Part shown: positions 9,071 to 17,797 of the stretch, piece after piece
How the letters are laid out: the number at the start of each line of letters is the position of its first letter
Numbering within the stretch: position 1 is the first letter of the stretch
Origin: G965220825 sp965220825
GTDB lineage: Bacteria; Pseudomonadota; Alphaproteobacteria; UBA828
Direction: 5' to 3'
Assembly: GCA_965220825.1 (NCBI GenBank)
Contig: OZ244839.1
Span: 310,001-374,000, forward strand
DNA length: 64,000 nt
Notes under the pieces: generated by a model
Seen by the model: the letters and a program-made list of their open reading frames with translations, nothing else
Databases searched by the model: none
Told to the model about the DNA's origin: nothing
Made by a program: the position numbers and the translations under genes

Positions 9071-10765
9071 TCAGGCGGTCTTCTGCTCGGCGATGGCGAG
9101 TTCCTCGATCATCGCCTCGCGCATCTTGAACTTCTGGATCTTGCCGGTGACGGTCATGGGGAACTCGTCCACGAACTTCACATAGCGCGGCACCTTGAAG
9201 TGGGCGATATTCTCCCTGCAGAAGGCCGTGATCTCGCCGGCTTCCGCCCGCTCGCCGTCGCGCAGCTTGATCCAAGCGCAGATCTCCTCACCATATTTCT
9301 CGTCCGGCACGCCGATCACCTGCACATCCTGCACCTTGGGATGGCCGTAGAGGAACTCCTCGATCTCCCGCGGATAGACGTTCTCGCCGCCTCGGATCAC
9401 CATGTCCTTGATGCGACCCACAATGTTGCAATAGCCCTCGGCGTCGATGGTGGCCTGATCGCCCGTATGCATCCAGCCGGCGTCGTCGATGGCCTCTGCC
9501 GTTTTCTCCTCGTCGTTCCAGTACCCGCGCATCACCGAATAGCCCCGGGTCAGGAGCTCGCCCGGCACGCCGCGCGGCACCACCCGTCCCCGTTCGTCCA
9601 CGATCTTGACCTCCACATGGGGGTGGACGCGGCCCACCGTGGAGACCCTGCGCTCGATGGGATCGTCTGAAGCGGATTGGAAGCTTACCGGGCTGGTTTC
9701 CGTCATGCCGTAGGCGATGGTCACATCTTCCATGTGGAGCTCACCGATCACCCGCTTCATTACCTCGATGGGGCAGGGCGAGCCGGCCATGGTGCCCGTG
9801 CGGAGCGACGAGACGTCGAACCGCACGAACTCGGGATGATCGAGTTCGGCGATGAACATGGTGGGGACGCCATAGAGCGCCGTGCAGCGCTCCTCCTCGA
9901 TCGCGCTGAGGACCTCCAGCGGCTCGAACGCCTCGCTGGGATAGACCATCGTGGCACCGAAGGCCGCACACATCAGATTGCCCATCACCATGCCGAAGCA
10001 GTGGTAGAGCGGTACCGGGATGCAGACCCTGTCGGCATCCGTAAGCCTCAGCGCGACGCCGTTGAAATAGCCGTTATTGAGGATGTTGTGGTGGGTGAGC
10101 GTCGCCCCTTTGGGAAAGCCCGTTGTCCCGCTGGTGAACTGGATATTGATGGGGTCGTCGAACTGGAGCGTCTCGCCGAGCGTGCGGAGTCGTTCGCGAT
10201 GGGCGTCTCCCGCGAGGTCCGGCACGGCATCGAAGTTGTAGAGGCCCGGCGTGGGCTCGGTGCCGAGGCGCACGACGGTCCGCAGGTGGGGGAGCTTTTC
10301 CGCTTCGAGCGCGCCTGGGGCGGCGCCGTCGAGCTCCGGTGCCAGCCTGCGCAGCATCTCGATATAGCGGCTGGATTTGAAGGATTCGGCCGTGACCAGT
10401 GCGCGGCATTCTACCTTGTTGAGGGCATATTCGAGTTCGGCAAGCCGGTAGGCGGGGTTGATATTGACCAGGATGAGCCCCGCCTTCGCGGCGGCGAACT
10501 GCGTAACCGTCCATTCGCTGTTGTTGGGGGACCAGATTCCGATCCGGTCGCCGGGCTCGAGACCCAGCGCCAGCAGGCCGGCGGCGAAGGCATCCGCGCG
10601 CTCGTTGAGGGCGCGGTAGGTTAGGCGTACCCCCTGGTGGCGCACGACGAGGGCTTCGTTGTCGGGGAAGCGCGCGGCCGTCCGCTCGAGCTGTTGGCCG
10701 ATGGTGTCGCCCAGCAACGGCCGATCCGTGGTGCCGCTCACATAGCTCCCAAGCGGACGGGTCAT
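9071..10765 (-). CDS. AMP-dependent acyl-CoA synthetase
   Basis: 564-residue ANL-superfamily ligase that activates a carboxylic acid to acyl-AMP and then acyl-CoA. Motifs seen in order: P-loop TSGTTGFPKGATLTH, AYGMTETSP, MHTGDQA, GRIKDMVIRGGENVYPREIEE, and the C-terminal catalytic lysine region VTGKIQK. Length and sequence flavour resemble medium-chain acyl-CoA synthetases of the ACSF2 group, but substrate chain length cannot be read from sequence. The start at 10765 is chosen because GGGGAGGA lies directly upstream on the minus strand; an upstream in-frame ATG would add 56 low-complexity residues. It heads a two-gene unit with the RidA-like gene and is divergent from the SDR gene at 10969. 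Confidence 0.9.
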   Translation of the reverse strand: MTRPLGSYVSGTTDRPLLGDTIGQQLERTAARFPDNEALVVRHQGVRLTYRALNERADAFAAGLLALGLEPGDRIGIWSPNNSEWTVTQFAAAKAGLILVNINPAYRLAELEYALNKVECRALVTAESFKSSRYIEMLRRLAPELDGAAPGALEAEKLPHLRTVVRLGTEPTPGLYNFDAVPDLAGDAHRERLRTLGETLQFDDPINIQFTSGTTGFPKGATLTHHNILNNGYFNGVALRLTDADRVCIPVPLYHCFGMVMGNLMCAAFGATMVYPSEAFEPLEVLSAIEEERCTALYGVPTMFIAELDHPEFVRFDVSSLRTGTMAGSPCPIEVMKRVIGELHMEDVTIAYGMTETSPVSFQSASDDPIERRVSTVGRVHPHVEVKIVDERGRVVPRGVPGELLTRGYSVMRGYWNDEEKTAEAIDDAGWMHTGDQATIDAEGYCNIVGRIKDMVIRGGENVYPREIEEFLYGHPKVQDVQVIGVPDEKYGEEICAWIKLRDGERAEAGEITAFCRENIAHFKVPRYVKFVDEFPMTVTGKIQKFKMREAMIEELAIAEQKTA

Positions 10766-10968
10766 GGTTCCTCCCCGGTTGATCCGCAGCCTGCGGCGAG
10801 TGTCGCAGCCATCCCACTGCCGCTTCAAGCCCTGCGCGGTATATTGCGGGACAAGCCTGCCGACTGGCCGTCCGTTCCGGCGGCTGCACCACGGCGGGCG
10901 CCGTCGTCGGTGCTTGTGAAGGATGCGCAGCAAGCGCGGAGATGGGCGGGGCGAGCGGAGGAGCGATC

Positions 10969-11748
10969 ATGGATCTGGGCATTGCAGGACGCAGCGCCAT
11001 CGTCTGCGCAGGGAGCAGGGGTCTCGGGCGGGCCTGCGCGCTTGCGCTGGCGCAGAACGGCGTGGACCTCACGCTCAATGCGCGCACGCCGGATGCGCTC
11101 CAGGCGGCGGCGCGCGCGGTGCGTGAGGAAACGGGCGTCTCGGTGAAGACGGTCGCGGGCGATATTGCGGATCCGGAGGTCCAGGCGCGTCTCGTAGCCG
11201 CCTGTCCGGAAGCCGACATCCTGGTCAACAACAATGGCGGCCCGCCGCTGCGGGATTTCCGCGAGGTCGACCGCGAGGCCCTGCTGCAGGGTGTGACCAT
11301 GAACATGGCGGCGCCCATCGAACTCATCCGCGCGCTGGTGGACGGCATGGCGTCCCGAGGCTTTGGGCGCATCGTCAACATCACCTCGATCTCGGTAAAG
11401 ATGCCCGTCCCGGGGCTCGATCTCTCGAGCGGTGCCCGCGCCGGGCTTACCGCCTTCGTCGCCGGCGTCGCGCCCGCCCTCGCGCCAAGCAACGTCACCA
11501 TCAACAACCTCCTGCCGGGCTTCTTCGATACGGAGCGGCTGGCGAACAATTTCAAGGCGGGCGCCCGCGCCGCCGGCGTCCCTCTCGAGGATTTCATCGC
11601 GCGCCAGCGGGCGACGGTGCCGGCCGGCCGCTTGGGCGATCCGGTGGAGTTCGGCGAGGCGTGCGCCTTCCTCTGCGGCGCCCGGTCCGGCTATATCACC
11701 GGGCAGAACATCCTGATCGATGGCGGCCGGCACCGGAGCGTGTGGTAA
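10969..11748 (+). CDS. SDR-family oxidoreductase with non-canonical catalytic residues
   Basis: 259-residue short-chain dehydrogenase/reductase. The N-terminal nucleotide-binding glycine motif (GSRGLGRACA) and the Ser of NITSIS are clear. Where most SDRs have YxxxK, this one reads SSGAR, so the catalytic Tyr is Ser and the Lys is Arg. I recall a branch of FabG-annotated SDRs with LSN..R at this place, so this may be a family trait rather than damage. The start at 10969 follows GGAGGAG; an in-frame ATG at 10942 is less well supported. The gene precedes the TPR protein gene by 25 bp on the same strand. The substrate is unknown. Confidence 0.85.
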   Translation: MDLGIAGRSAIVCAGSRGLGRACALALAQNGVDLTLNARTPDALQAAARAVREETGVSVKTVAGDIADPEVQARLVAACPEADILVNNNGGPPLRDFREVDREALLQGVTMNMAAPIELIRALVDGMASRGFGRIVNITSISVKMPVPGLDLSSGARAGLTAFVAGVAPALAPSNVTINNLLPGFFDTERLANNFKAGARAAGVPLEDFIARQRATVPAGRLGDPVEFGEACAFLCGARSGYITGQNILIDGGRHRSVW

Positions 11749-11773
11749 TCACGCCCGGGGTAGGGGAGGGACG

Positions 11774-12598
11774 ATGACTGGGAGGAAGAGAAGCGTGTGG
11801 AGCAACGCCCTGCCGTCAGCCCTCGCGATTCTGGCGGCGGCGTTGCTGTTGCCGGCGCCGGCGGCGAGTGCCGACGCCGACGAGATGCCCGCTGAGGCTG
11901 GCGCCGCGCTTGCGGAGAGTGAGGCCGAAGCGGCCAACCACGCGAAGGCTCTGTTCGACGCGGGCAAGTTCCTGGAAGCGGCGGAGGCTGCGGAGCGCAT
12001 GGGCGGCGGCAGCGCGCTGGCCTTCGCTGCGGGTGCCCGCACCACCTACGGCCAGTTCGTCGCTCCGCCGGCAGAGCGGCAGGCCCATTTCGAGACCGCC
12101 ATGCAACTCGCCGAGCGAGCCGTTGCGCTGGAGCCGGGGAACGCGGAAACCCATTTCGAGCTGGCCCATGCGCTCGGCCGGTACGCGCAGGATTTCGGTA
12201 TCCTGGAGGCGCTCGCCGAGGGCTTCGCCACCCGCGTCCGGGACAGCGTCGAAGCCGGCCTCGCGCTCGCGCCCGACGATCCCACCGGCCATGTCCTGAT
12301 GGGAAGCTGGCATGCGGAGATCCTGGGCTCCGCCGGGTTCCTGGGCGGCGTGATCTACGGTGCGGAGTCCGAAGCCGTGTTCGCGCATTTCGAGCATGCG
12401 ATGGCGATGAATCCCGACGCGCCGCTCGTGCTGCTGAGCTATGCCCAAGCCATGCTCAAGCTCGACGAGGCGGAGTACGCCGCTGAAATCCGCGCCCGGT
12501 TGGCCGAGGCGCTCGCCGTGGAACCGGCGACGGCCCTGGATCGGATCGTCATCCGGCGGGTGCGCGCGCTCCAGGAGTCTCTTGGTCCGGTGGAGTGA
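11774..12598 (+). CDS. Secreted TPR-like protein
   Basis: 274-residue protein with an N-terminal signal peptide: basic GRKR, a hydrophobic core ALAILAAALLLPAPA and a likely cleavage after ASA. The mature part is made of Ala/Glu-rich helix pairs of the tetratricopeptide kind (AMQLAERAVALEPGNAETHF, then SVEAGLALAPDDPTGHVLMG and HAMAMNPDAPLVLLSYAQAM). This suggests a periplasmic protein-interaction scaffold. The start at 11774 follows GGGGAGGG. It is probably co-transcribed with the SDR gene. Its 3' end overlaps the convergent Ldh2 gene by 50 bp. No specific partner can be inferred. Confidence 0.8.
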   Translation: MTGRKRSVWSNALPSALAILAAALLLPAPAASADADEMPAEAGAALAESEAEAANHAKALFDAGKFLEAAEAAERMGGGSALAFAAGARTTYGQFVAPPAERQAHFETAMQLAERAVALEPGNAETHFELAHALGRYAQDFGILEALAEGFATRVRDSVEAGLALAPDDPTGHVLMGSWHAEILGSAGFLGGVIYGAESEAVFAHFEHAMAMNPDAPLVLLSYAQAMLKLDEAEYAAEIRARLAEALAVEPATALDRIVIRRVRALQESLGPVE

Positions 12599-13697
12599 GG
12601 AGCGCTGCTTCCGCTTCGAGCCCGAGCCTGCGTGCGGATTTTCCGAGGCTCGCCCGTACGCGTGCCGGCAACGGGATGCCCTCCGCAATTCGGCGCGCGC
12701 GCGTCTCCGTCTCCGGCTCCCCTGGGAGGCGTACGCGCTCGTGGCCCGGCGCCGCGCGGGCGCTTCGCACGAACGCCGCATAGCGGCCGAGTTCCGGCCA
12801 CAGGAACTCTTCCGTCCCGAACTGGGCTGGATCCAGGAAGATGGCCAGCATGTTGTTCTCCAGGGAGGAGTGGCCGGGCCGGGCACACCCGCCGCCGGTC
12901 AGCGCGCCGGCCAGCAGTTCGCACATGATGCCAAGCCCTGAACCCTTGTGCTCTCCCATGGCGCGGAGTGCGCCGGTACCGGTGCGCTGATCGAGCGGCT
13001 GCCGGCCCCCGCGCTCGCCATAGATCGCCGCCGGGTCCGTGGTAAGCCGCCCGTCCCGCTCGATGACGGCCCCCTCCGGCAGCGGCGCACCGCCGTTGAG
13101 TGCGACCAGCACCTTGCCTTCGGCGACCGTCGAGGTGGCGCAGTCCAGCACCAGGGGCGGGCCATCCGGCATGGGCACGCCGATGGCGACGGGGTTGGTG
13201 GACATGCGTCGCTCGGTGCCGCCGAAGGGTGCCACCAGCATCCCGAGCCCGGTGGTGTTGACGAAGAGGATCGAGATCAACCCGCAGTCGGCGGCGCGCT
13301 CCGCCCAGTCGCCGATGCGCCCGAGATGCCCCGCATTGCGTAGTCCTACCACGGCGGCACCGGCGGTACGCGCCTTGCCGACGCCGTGATCCACCGCCTG
13401 CTCGCCGACGGTCTGGCCGAAGCCCCGGTCGCCGTCCAGCACGGACACAGCGCCCCCATCCACCAGGATCCGCGCGCTTCGCCCGGCGCGCACCTTGCCG
13501 GTCTCGAGCCAATGGAGGTAGCGCGGTACGCGGATCACGCCGTGGCTGTCATGGCCTGCGAGGTTCGCTTCCACCAGATAGCGGGCGATGCGCTGGGCTT
13601 CGGCCTTGTCGCAGCCCGCCGCCGCAAAAATCGCACCGACCGCACCGCGCAGCGCGGCCGCGTCCATGCGGTCGGCGCCCTCGCCGGCCACGTTCAT
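12549..13697 (-). CDS. Ldh2/malate-lactate-type NAD(P)-dependent oxidoreductase
   Basis: 382-residue member of the malate/L-lactate/L-sulfolactate dehydrogenase family, which oxidises 2-hydroxy acids or reduces 2-oxo acids or cyclic imines with a fold unlike the Rossmann LDHs. Family markers: GHDSHGVIRVPRYLHWLE (catalytic His region) near residue 55, GGAVSVLDGDRGFGQ, NAGHLGRIGDWAE, the STNPVAIGVPMPDGPP loop and the GEHKGSGLGIMCELLAG helix. A start at 13697 gives an ATGA overlap with the upstream permease gene; an alternative ATG at 13667 has a slightly better Shine-Dalgarno. About 30 residues at the C-terminus are an unconserved tail. The substrate is not predictable from sequence. Confidence 0.87.
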   Translation of the reverse strand: MNVAGEGADRMDAAALRGAVGAIFAAAGCDKAEAQRIARYLVEANLAGHDSHGVIRVPRYLHWLETGKVRAGRSARILVDGGAVSVLDGDRGFGQTVGEQAVDHGVGKARTAGAAVVGLRNAGHLGRIGDWAERAADCGLISILFVNTTGLGMLVAPFGGTERRMSTNPVAIGVPMPDGPPLVLDCATSTVAEGKVLVALNGGAPLPEGAVIERDGRLTTDPAAIYGERGGRQPLDQRTGTGALRAMGEHKGSGLGIMCELLAGALTGGGCARPGHSSLENNMLAIFLDPAQFGTEEFLWPELGRYAAFVRSARAAPGHERVRLPGEPETETRARRIAEGIPLPARVRASLGKSARRLGLEAEAALLTPPDQETPGARAPAG

Positions 13698-14782
13698 TCG
13701 CCGGTGCGTGAGGGCACGGAAGGGGGCGGCGGGTCCGTCTCGCCCCAGGCGACGCGGCCGTCGGTGGAAAGCATGACGGCAATCGGTCTCGTGCGCGGGA
13801 AATGGGCGAAGACGATCATTGCGATCACCGTGATCGGCACACACAGGAACATGCCCGGTATGCCCCAGATCGAGCCCCAGATGGCGAGCGACGCCAGTGT
13901 CGCAAAGGGGCTTATGTTGAGCGACGCACCCATCATCAGGGGTTCCAGAATATTGCCCGTGAAAATCTGGATCACGGCAAGGCTGGGCAGAACGATCAGG
14001 AACGGCAGGAAGGTGTCGAACTGCACCAGAGCGAGCAATGCGGGAAAGACGATGCCGAGCAGGGAGCCGATGGTGGGGATGTAGTTGAGCAGGAAGATGA
14101 TCACGACCCAGAAACCTGCGAAGTCCAGGCCTACGGCGAACAGGACGGCGTAGCTCAACCCCGCCGTCAGTGCGCTGGAAAACGTCTTGATCCAGAGATA
14201 ATTCTGAATCTCCCGGGTCATGTGGTCGAGAATCACCCGCGCCCGCGCCTCGCGCGCCGGGTCGGGGAAAAGGGCCTTCATCTTGCGGTCGAAGCTGCCT
14301 TGCTCCACAAACAGGAAAAGCACATAGACGAAGATAAGCCCCGCATCCCCTGCGATGCCCGTCAGCGTCGAAGCGAGGCGCCCCACGAGCGCACGGAAGT
14401 CGATCCGCTCCACCAGTTGGGTGAGGCTCGGTGCGTCGTCCAGTCCGAGCAGCGCCGCACCGTCCGCAATCAGGCGCTGGAGGTTGGCCTGATAGGTGGG
14501 CACCGCATCGGCGACATTGGCGAAGCTGTCGCTCACCATTTCCGCGAGGGACATGATGGCAGCGACGAAGGCGACGACTGTCAGCGCGAGGGCGGCCCAG
14601 CGCGGCGGGCGTATGCCCTTGATGTCGATTCGCCGGATGCCGCGGGCGATGGCGTTGATCAGGTACCAGGCCATGACGGCGATGGCGATGGGGATCAGGA
14701 TGTTCCGCCCCGAGACGAGCAGATAGATGGTAAGGGCGGCGATGCCGGCTGACGCGGCGAAGGCGAGGATTTTGGTTTGCAT
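13694..14782 (-). CDS. AI-2E/PerM-family membrane transporter
   Basis: 362-residue polytopic inner-membrane protein of the AI-2E transporter (PerM/YdiK/TqsA) family. Hydrophobic segments occur at the N-terminus (ILAFAASAGIAALTIYLLVSG, then ILIPIAIAVMAWYLINAI), after residue 60, and in a C-terminal cluster. Family-typical features are the central amphipathic region before YLWIKTFSSALTAG and the PTIGSLLGIVFPALLALVQF and MMGASLNISPFATLASLAIWG segments. Some members export quorum signals or act as ion/proton antiporters; the role here is unknown. It overlaps the Ldh2 gene by 4 bp (ATGA), so the two are likely translated together. Confidence 0.88.
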   Translation of the reverse strand: MQTKILAFAASAGIAALTIYLLVSGRNILIPIAIAVMAWYLINAIARGIRRIDIKGIRPPRWAALALTVVAFVAAIMSLAEMVSDSFANVADAVPTYQANLQRLIADGAALLGLDDAPSLTQLVERIDFRALVGRLASTLTGIAGDAGLIFVYVLFLFVEQGSFDRKMKALFPDPAREARARVILDHMTREIQNYLWIKTFSSALTAGLSYAVLFAVGLDFAGFWVVIIFLLNYIPTIGSLLGIVFPALLALVQFDTFLPFLIVLPSLAVIQIFTGNILEPLMMGASLNISPFATLASLAIWGSIWGIPGMFLCVPITVIAMIVFAHFPRTRPIAVMLSTDGRVAWGETDPPPPSVPSRTGE

Positions 14783-14881
14783 GAGGCAGGGCCGTTCCCG
14801 GCGCGTTCGGCATTGTCCGGCGGCGCCTCTGCTCCGTCAACCGGACGGCAAGCCCGGAGCCGGGCGTTGAGAGCCGCTTGG

Positions 14882-15484
14882 GTGACGGGGGGGCCGAGCC
14901 GCTGGCTCCGGGCGCTCTATGACGGCACGTTGCGGCTCGCCGACAGGCCCCGTGCGGTCTGGGCGCTTGTCGCGGTGTCGTTCGCCGAAAGCTCGTTCTT
15001 TCCCATACCGCCGGACGTTCTCCTGATTCCCATGATACTGGCGGCGCGCGCGCGTGCCTGGATGCTCGCCGGCGTCTGTACGCTGTCGTCCGTGGGCGGA
15101 GGCCTGTTCGGCTACGCCATCGGTTATTTCCTGTTCGAAGCGCTCGGCGGCTCGCTCATCTCATTCTGGGGCAACGAGGCGCAGCTTGGGGCTTTCGAGC
15201 GCTACCGGGAAGAATGGGGCCCGTGGATCGTGGCCGCGGGAGGGCTCACGCCGCTTCCCTACAAGCTGGTAACGATCGCAAGCGGCGCGGGGCAGCTGGA
15301 TATCGGCGTATTCATCCTGGCGTCGCTCGCGTCCCGGGGCCTCCGGTTCTACGCGGAAGCAGCGCTCCTCTGGCGTTTCGGCCCGCCGGTCCGCCGCCTC
15401 GTCGAGCGCCATCTGGGGCTGGCGGCGCTGGCGGCCCTGGCTCTCATTGTCGCGGGTGTTCTGCTTGTCCGCTTCCTCGCCTGA
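14882..15484 (+). CDS. YqaA/DedA-like inner-membrane protein
   Basis: About 200-residue membrane protein of the YqaA (DedA/VTT-domain, SNARE-associated) group. Characteristic features are VSFAESSFFPIPPDVLLIPMILA near the N-terminus, GGGLFGYAIGYFLFEALG, and GGLTPLPYKLVTIASGAG, which contains the re-entrant loop proline motif of the family, followed by a C-terminal transmembrane helix. DedA-family proteins are implicated in lipid carrier recycling and envelope homeostasis. The GTG at 14882 is preferred because it starts right before the conserved region; an ATG at 14777 would overlap the divergent permease start. The exact start is uncertain. Confidence 0.8.
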   Translation: MTGGPSRWLRALYDGTLRLADRPRAVWALVAVSFAESSFFPIPPDVLLIPMILAARARAWMLAGVCTLSSVGGGLFGYAIGYFLFEALGGSLISFWGNEAQLGAFERYREEWGPWIVAAGGLTPLPYKLVTIASGAGQLDIGVFILASLASRGLRFYAEAALLWRFGPPVRRLVERHLGLAALAALALIVAGVLLVRFLA

Positions 15485-15514
15485 CGCCGCAGCCGGAGGG
15501 GCGGCCGCCGGGGC

Positions 15515-16135
15515 TCAGAAGCGCCGCGCCTCGATCACCGCGCGGTCCATCTTCGCCTGACGGATATATTGCGACAGGATGTGCATGATGGACTGGTGGG
15601 TGTCCTCGATCACACCGTAATTGTCCGCATCCACATGGAGGCTGTGGGTGGCGAGCCGGGCCGAGCGCCCGCCGTCGAAGCCGGTCAGCGCGATGCTGTC
15701 CACGCCGTTCGTCCGCGCCCAATCCACGGCGCGGACGATGTTCTCCGAATCGCCCGAGGCCGAGATGGTCATCAGCAGGTCGCCGCGCCGAGCGGCCGTC
15801 CGCAGCTGATAGACGAAGCAATCCTCGAAGGCGATGTCGTTGGCAATGGCCGTGATCATTTCGATATTCGCGCTGAGGCTCATCACCCGGGGCCGCGCGT
15901 CGGTATCGGTCTGAACGCATTTCGCAACGTCGCAGAGCAGGTGGTTGGCGATGGCCGCCGAGCCTCCATTGCCGCAGACGAAAACCCAGGCGTCCCGCGC
16001 AAGGACCGCTTCGAGCGCTGCGCTGGCCTGAATGAGGCGCGTACGGTCGAGTGAAGCGCCGGCGCGTGCGAGCCGTTCCATATAGTCGTCGCAATAGCGC
16101 GCGAGAGAGTCGTAGGGCTTGTCCGGGAAGGTCAT
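15515..16135 (-). CDS. SIS-domain phosphosugar isomerase, GmhA-like
   Basis: 206-residue SIS-domain protein resembling sedoheptulose-7-phosphate isomerase. Seen: the FVCGNGGSAAIANHLLCD phosphate-binding loop, MTISASGDSENIVRAVDWA, and a C-terminal helix with EDTHQSIMHILSQY, where GmhA places its catalytic Glu/His. It lies 13 bp downstream of a GmhB-like phosphatase gene, which supports a role in making heptose for LPS or another surface glycan. DiaA, a DnaA-binding relative, is an alternative because the two families are hard to separate by eye. No heptose kinase/adenylyltransferase gene is in the window. Confidence 0.78.
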   Translation of the reverse strand: MTFPDKPYDSLARYCDDYMERLARAGASLDRTRLIQASAALEAVLARDAWVFVCGNGGSAAIANHLLCDVAKCVQTDTDARPRVMSLSANIEMITAIANDIAFEDCFVYQLRTAARRGDLLMTISASGDSENIVRAVDWARTNGVDSIALTGFDGGRSARLATHSLHVDADNYGVIEDTHQSIMHILSQYIRQAKMDRAVIEARRF

Positions 16136-16148
16136 GGCATCCGGCGTG

Positions 16149-16775
16149 TCAGAGACGGGTTGATTCCAGGGCGGCGCCGAGGGCTGCGATGGGCCGCCCG
16201 CGAGTCACGGGAAAATCCGCGCCGGCCATGCGCCCCGCGGCAGCCCGGTCGCGTTCGCCGTAGCCGGTCGGCACCAGCCAGCCCTGCGCGCAGCCGGCGC
16301 GGCGTCCGGCCTCCAGGTCGGTGGCGGAATCGCCGACGATCCAGCTCCGGCGCAGGTCGATGGCGAGGTCGCGCGCCGCCGCCAGCAGCATCCCGGGCGC
16401 AGGCTTGCGGCAGGGCGCGCCGCTCCGGGGAAGGGCCGGGCAGGCATAGACGCCGTCGATCCGGCCGCCGGCCTCGAGGATCAGCGCGAGCAGGCGATCC
16501 TGGGTCGCGGCAAACCCATCCCACCCATAGTAGCCGCGACCGATGCCCGATTGGTTCGAGACGATCACGATGCGGAGCGTCCGGCGCGCCGCACGGGCCA
16601 GAGTCGCCAATGCGCCGGGGACGGGCCGCACGCCATCCGCTCGGCAAAGCCAGGGGACGAGATGGATAAGCGTGCCGTCCCGGTCGAGAAAGAGTGCCGG
16701 TCGCGGCGGACCCGCCGTCTCCCCACGAATCTCGCGCCACAGGCCCGACTGATCCAAAGGGCGGACGCGGCCCAC
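16149..16775 (-). CDS. HAD-IIIA phosphatase, GmhB-like with degraded zinc site
   Basis: 208-residue HAD-superfamily phosphatase resembling D,D-heptose 1,7-bisphosphate phosphatase. Motif I is LFLDRDGTL, with both Asps of the DxD pair; motif II is IVSNQSGIGRGYY; motif III includes CRKPAPGML; motif IV is IVGDSATDLEAG. Canonical GmhB carries a CxH..CxC zinc loop before RKP; here it reads CPALPRSGAPCRKP, so the His and one Cys are gone. The call therefore rests on the HAD core and on the adjacent GmhA-like gene. The start is a GTG at 16775 without a strong Shine-Dalgarno. It may act on heptose bisphosphate or on another sugar or histidinol phosphate. Confidence 0.72.
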   Translation of the reverse strand: MGRVRPLDQSGLWREIRGETAGPPRPALFLDRDGTLIHLVPWLCRADGVRPVPGALATLARAARRTLRIVIVSNQSGIGRGYYGWDGFAATQDRLLALILEAGGRIDGVYACPALPRSGAPCRKPAPGMLLAAARDLAIDLRRSWIVGDSATDLEAGRRAGCAQGWLVPTGYGERDRAAAGRMAGADFPVTRGRPIAALGAALESTRL

Positions 16776-16805
16776 GGAACCGGATCGTACGTAGGCCGGG
16801 GCGCT

Positions 16806-17354
16806 CTACGGCTCGATCCCCTGGCTCTTCAGGCCAAGCACGCCCTGCTCCTCGATCAGTTGCAGGATGGTCTCGTCGTTCCGGAACCACTGTCGAACCT
16901 TCTTGTCCTTCATGCCGAGGCCCCGCTCCTTGGCCCAATCGCGAACGAAGCCGTTCGCCCTACGCCATTTGCCGCCTTCGGGCATCACGAACTGCACGGC
17001 AAACGTGGTGACGCCGTAATTGGTGGTGAAGAGGCCGTCGACGGTCACCCTCTGGTTGCAGAAGGCGATGAGGTCGTTGGTCGCGCCGGTGAAGGGCCCG
17101 GCGTTCTTTACCGGGAGTACGAGCTTGCCGTCGTCCTGAAGGAGGCCGAGCAGACGCTTGCCGCCGCCGCAGTCCTCGGGACAGTCGCCCTTCAGCACGC
17201 AGAGCACGTCCGTGACCTTGGCGGCAAATCGCGCTTCCTCTTCCTCGGGAAGGTTCCAGCTATTGGCGGCGGAGGCCGCATTGGACGCCGCCAGCGCGCC
17301 GGCGAGCAGGAGCGCTGCGCCGAAGCGGGTGGCCGTGCGAGAGATAGCCGTCAT
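16806..17354 (-). CDS. Secreted protein of unknown function (partner of next gene)
   Basis: 182-residue protein with a clear signal peptide (a short basic start, ALLLAGALAASNAASA, cleavage likely after ASA). The mature part has three cysteines close together in CVLKGDCPEDCGGGK and a fourth in AFCNQ, so disulfides or metal binding are possible. VTVDGLFTTNYGVTTFAVQF echoes the wording of the neighbouring protein (VTVDGELYERDGVKYLAV), which hints at a related beta-rich domain in both. I do not recognise the family. It lies 2 bp after the upstream gene and is certainly co-transcribed with it. Confidence 0.7.
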   Translation of the reverse strand: MTAISRTATRFGAALLLAGALAASNAASAANSWNLPEEEEARFAAKVTDVLCVLKGDCPEDCGGGKRLLGLLQDDGKLVLPVKNAGPFTGATNDLIAFCNQRVTVDGLFTTNYGVTTFAVQFVMPEGGKWRRANGFVRDWAKERGLGMKDKKVRQWFRNDETILQLIEEQGVLGLKSQGIEP

Positions 17355-17356
17355 GG

Positions 17357-17797
17357 TCAGAGCCCCGAAGGTTGGATGTCGAAGTCTTCGTGGGAATGGT
17401 TCACGATGCCGTGATCTTCCGCGATCTTGTTGACGGCAAGATATTTGACGCCGTCGCGCTCATAGAGCTCCCCGTCCACGGTGACTTCATTGGTCTGGAT
17501 ACGAAACACCGCTTCGTTTCCGATCACGCCCGGGTCGTCTTCGACGAGGAGAATCACATAGACCTCCTCGTCTTCGCCCAGGATCGAAACCGGCACGCCG
17601 CCGCGTGCGCACCACACCGCGCAGCGATGGTGCGCCGATCCCAAGGCCCACATGAACTCACTGAGATAGCACCATGAATCGATGATCTCACCGGTCACCG
17701 TAACTTTTTTGGGCTCGGCCGCGATGCTCTGGCCCATGGTGGCAACCCCCACGAGCGCCGCAACGGCGAGGCCGGCCGCGAGTTTCTGCAACTTCAT
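17357..17797 (-). CDS. Small secreted Cys/His protein, OB-like, unknown function
   Basis: 146-residue protein with a signal peptide (KLAAGLAVAALVGVATMGQSIAA) and a mature beta-rich domain starting KKVTVTGEIIDSWCY. A Cys/His cluster follows: W-C-Y, then HHRCAVWCARGGVP, giving three Cys and two adjacent His that could bind a metal or form a redox disulfide. The EIIDSWC..C..CA.GG.P pattern is one I associate with conserved hypothetical periplasmic proteins; I cannot assign a function. The start at 17797 is chosen because the signal peptide begins there and GGAGCG precedes it. The promoter lies within about 140 bp of the IS256-family element upstream. Confidence 0.72.
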   Translation of the reverse strand: MKLQKLAAGLAVAALVGVATMGQSIAAEPKKVTVTGEIIDSWCYLSEFMWALGSAHHRCAVWCARGGVPVSILGEDEEVYVILLVEDDPGVIGNEAVFRIQTNEVTVDGELYERDGVKYLAVNKIAEDHGIVNHSHEDFDIQPSGL

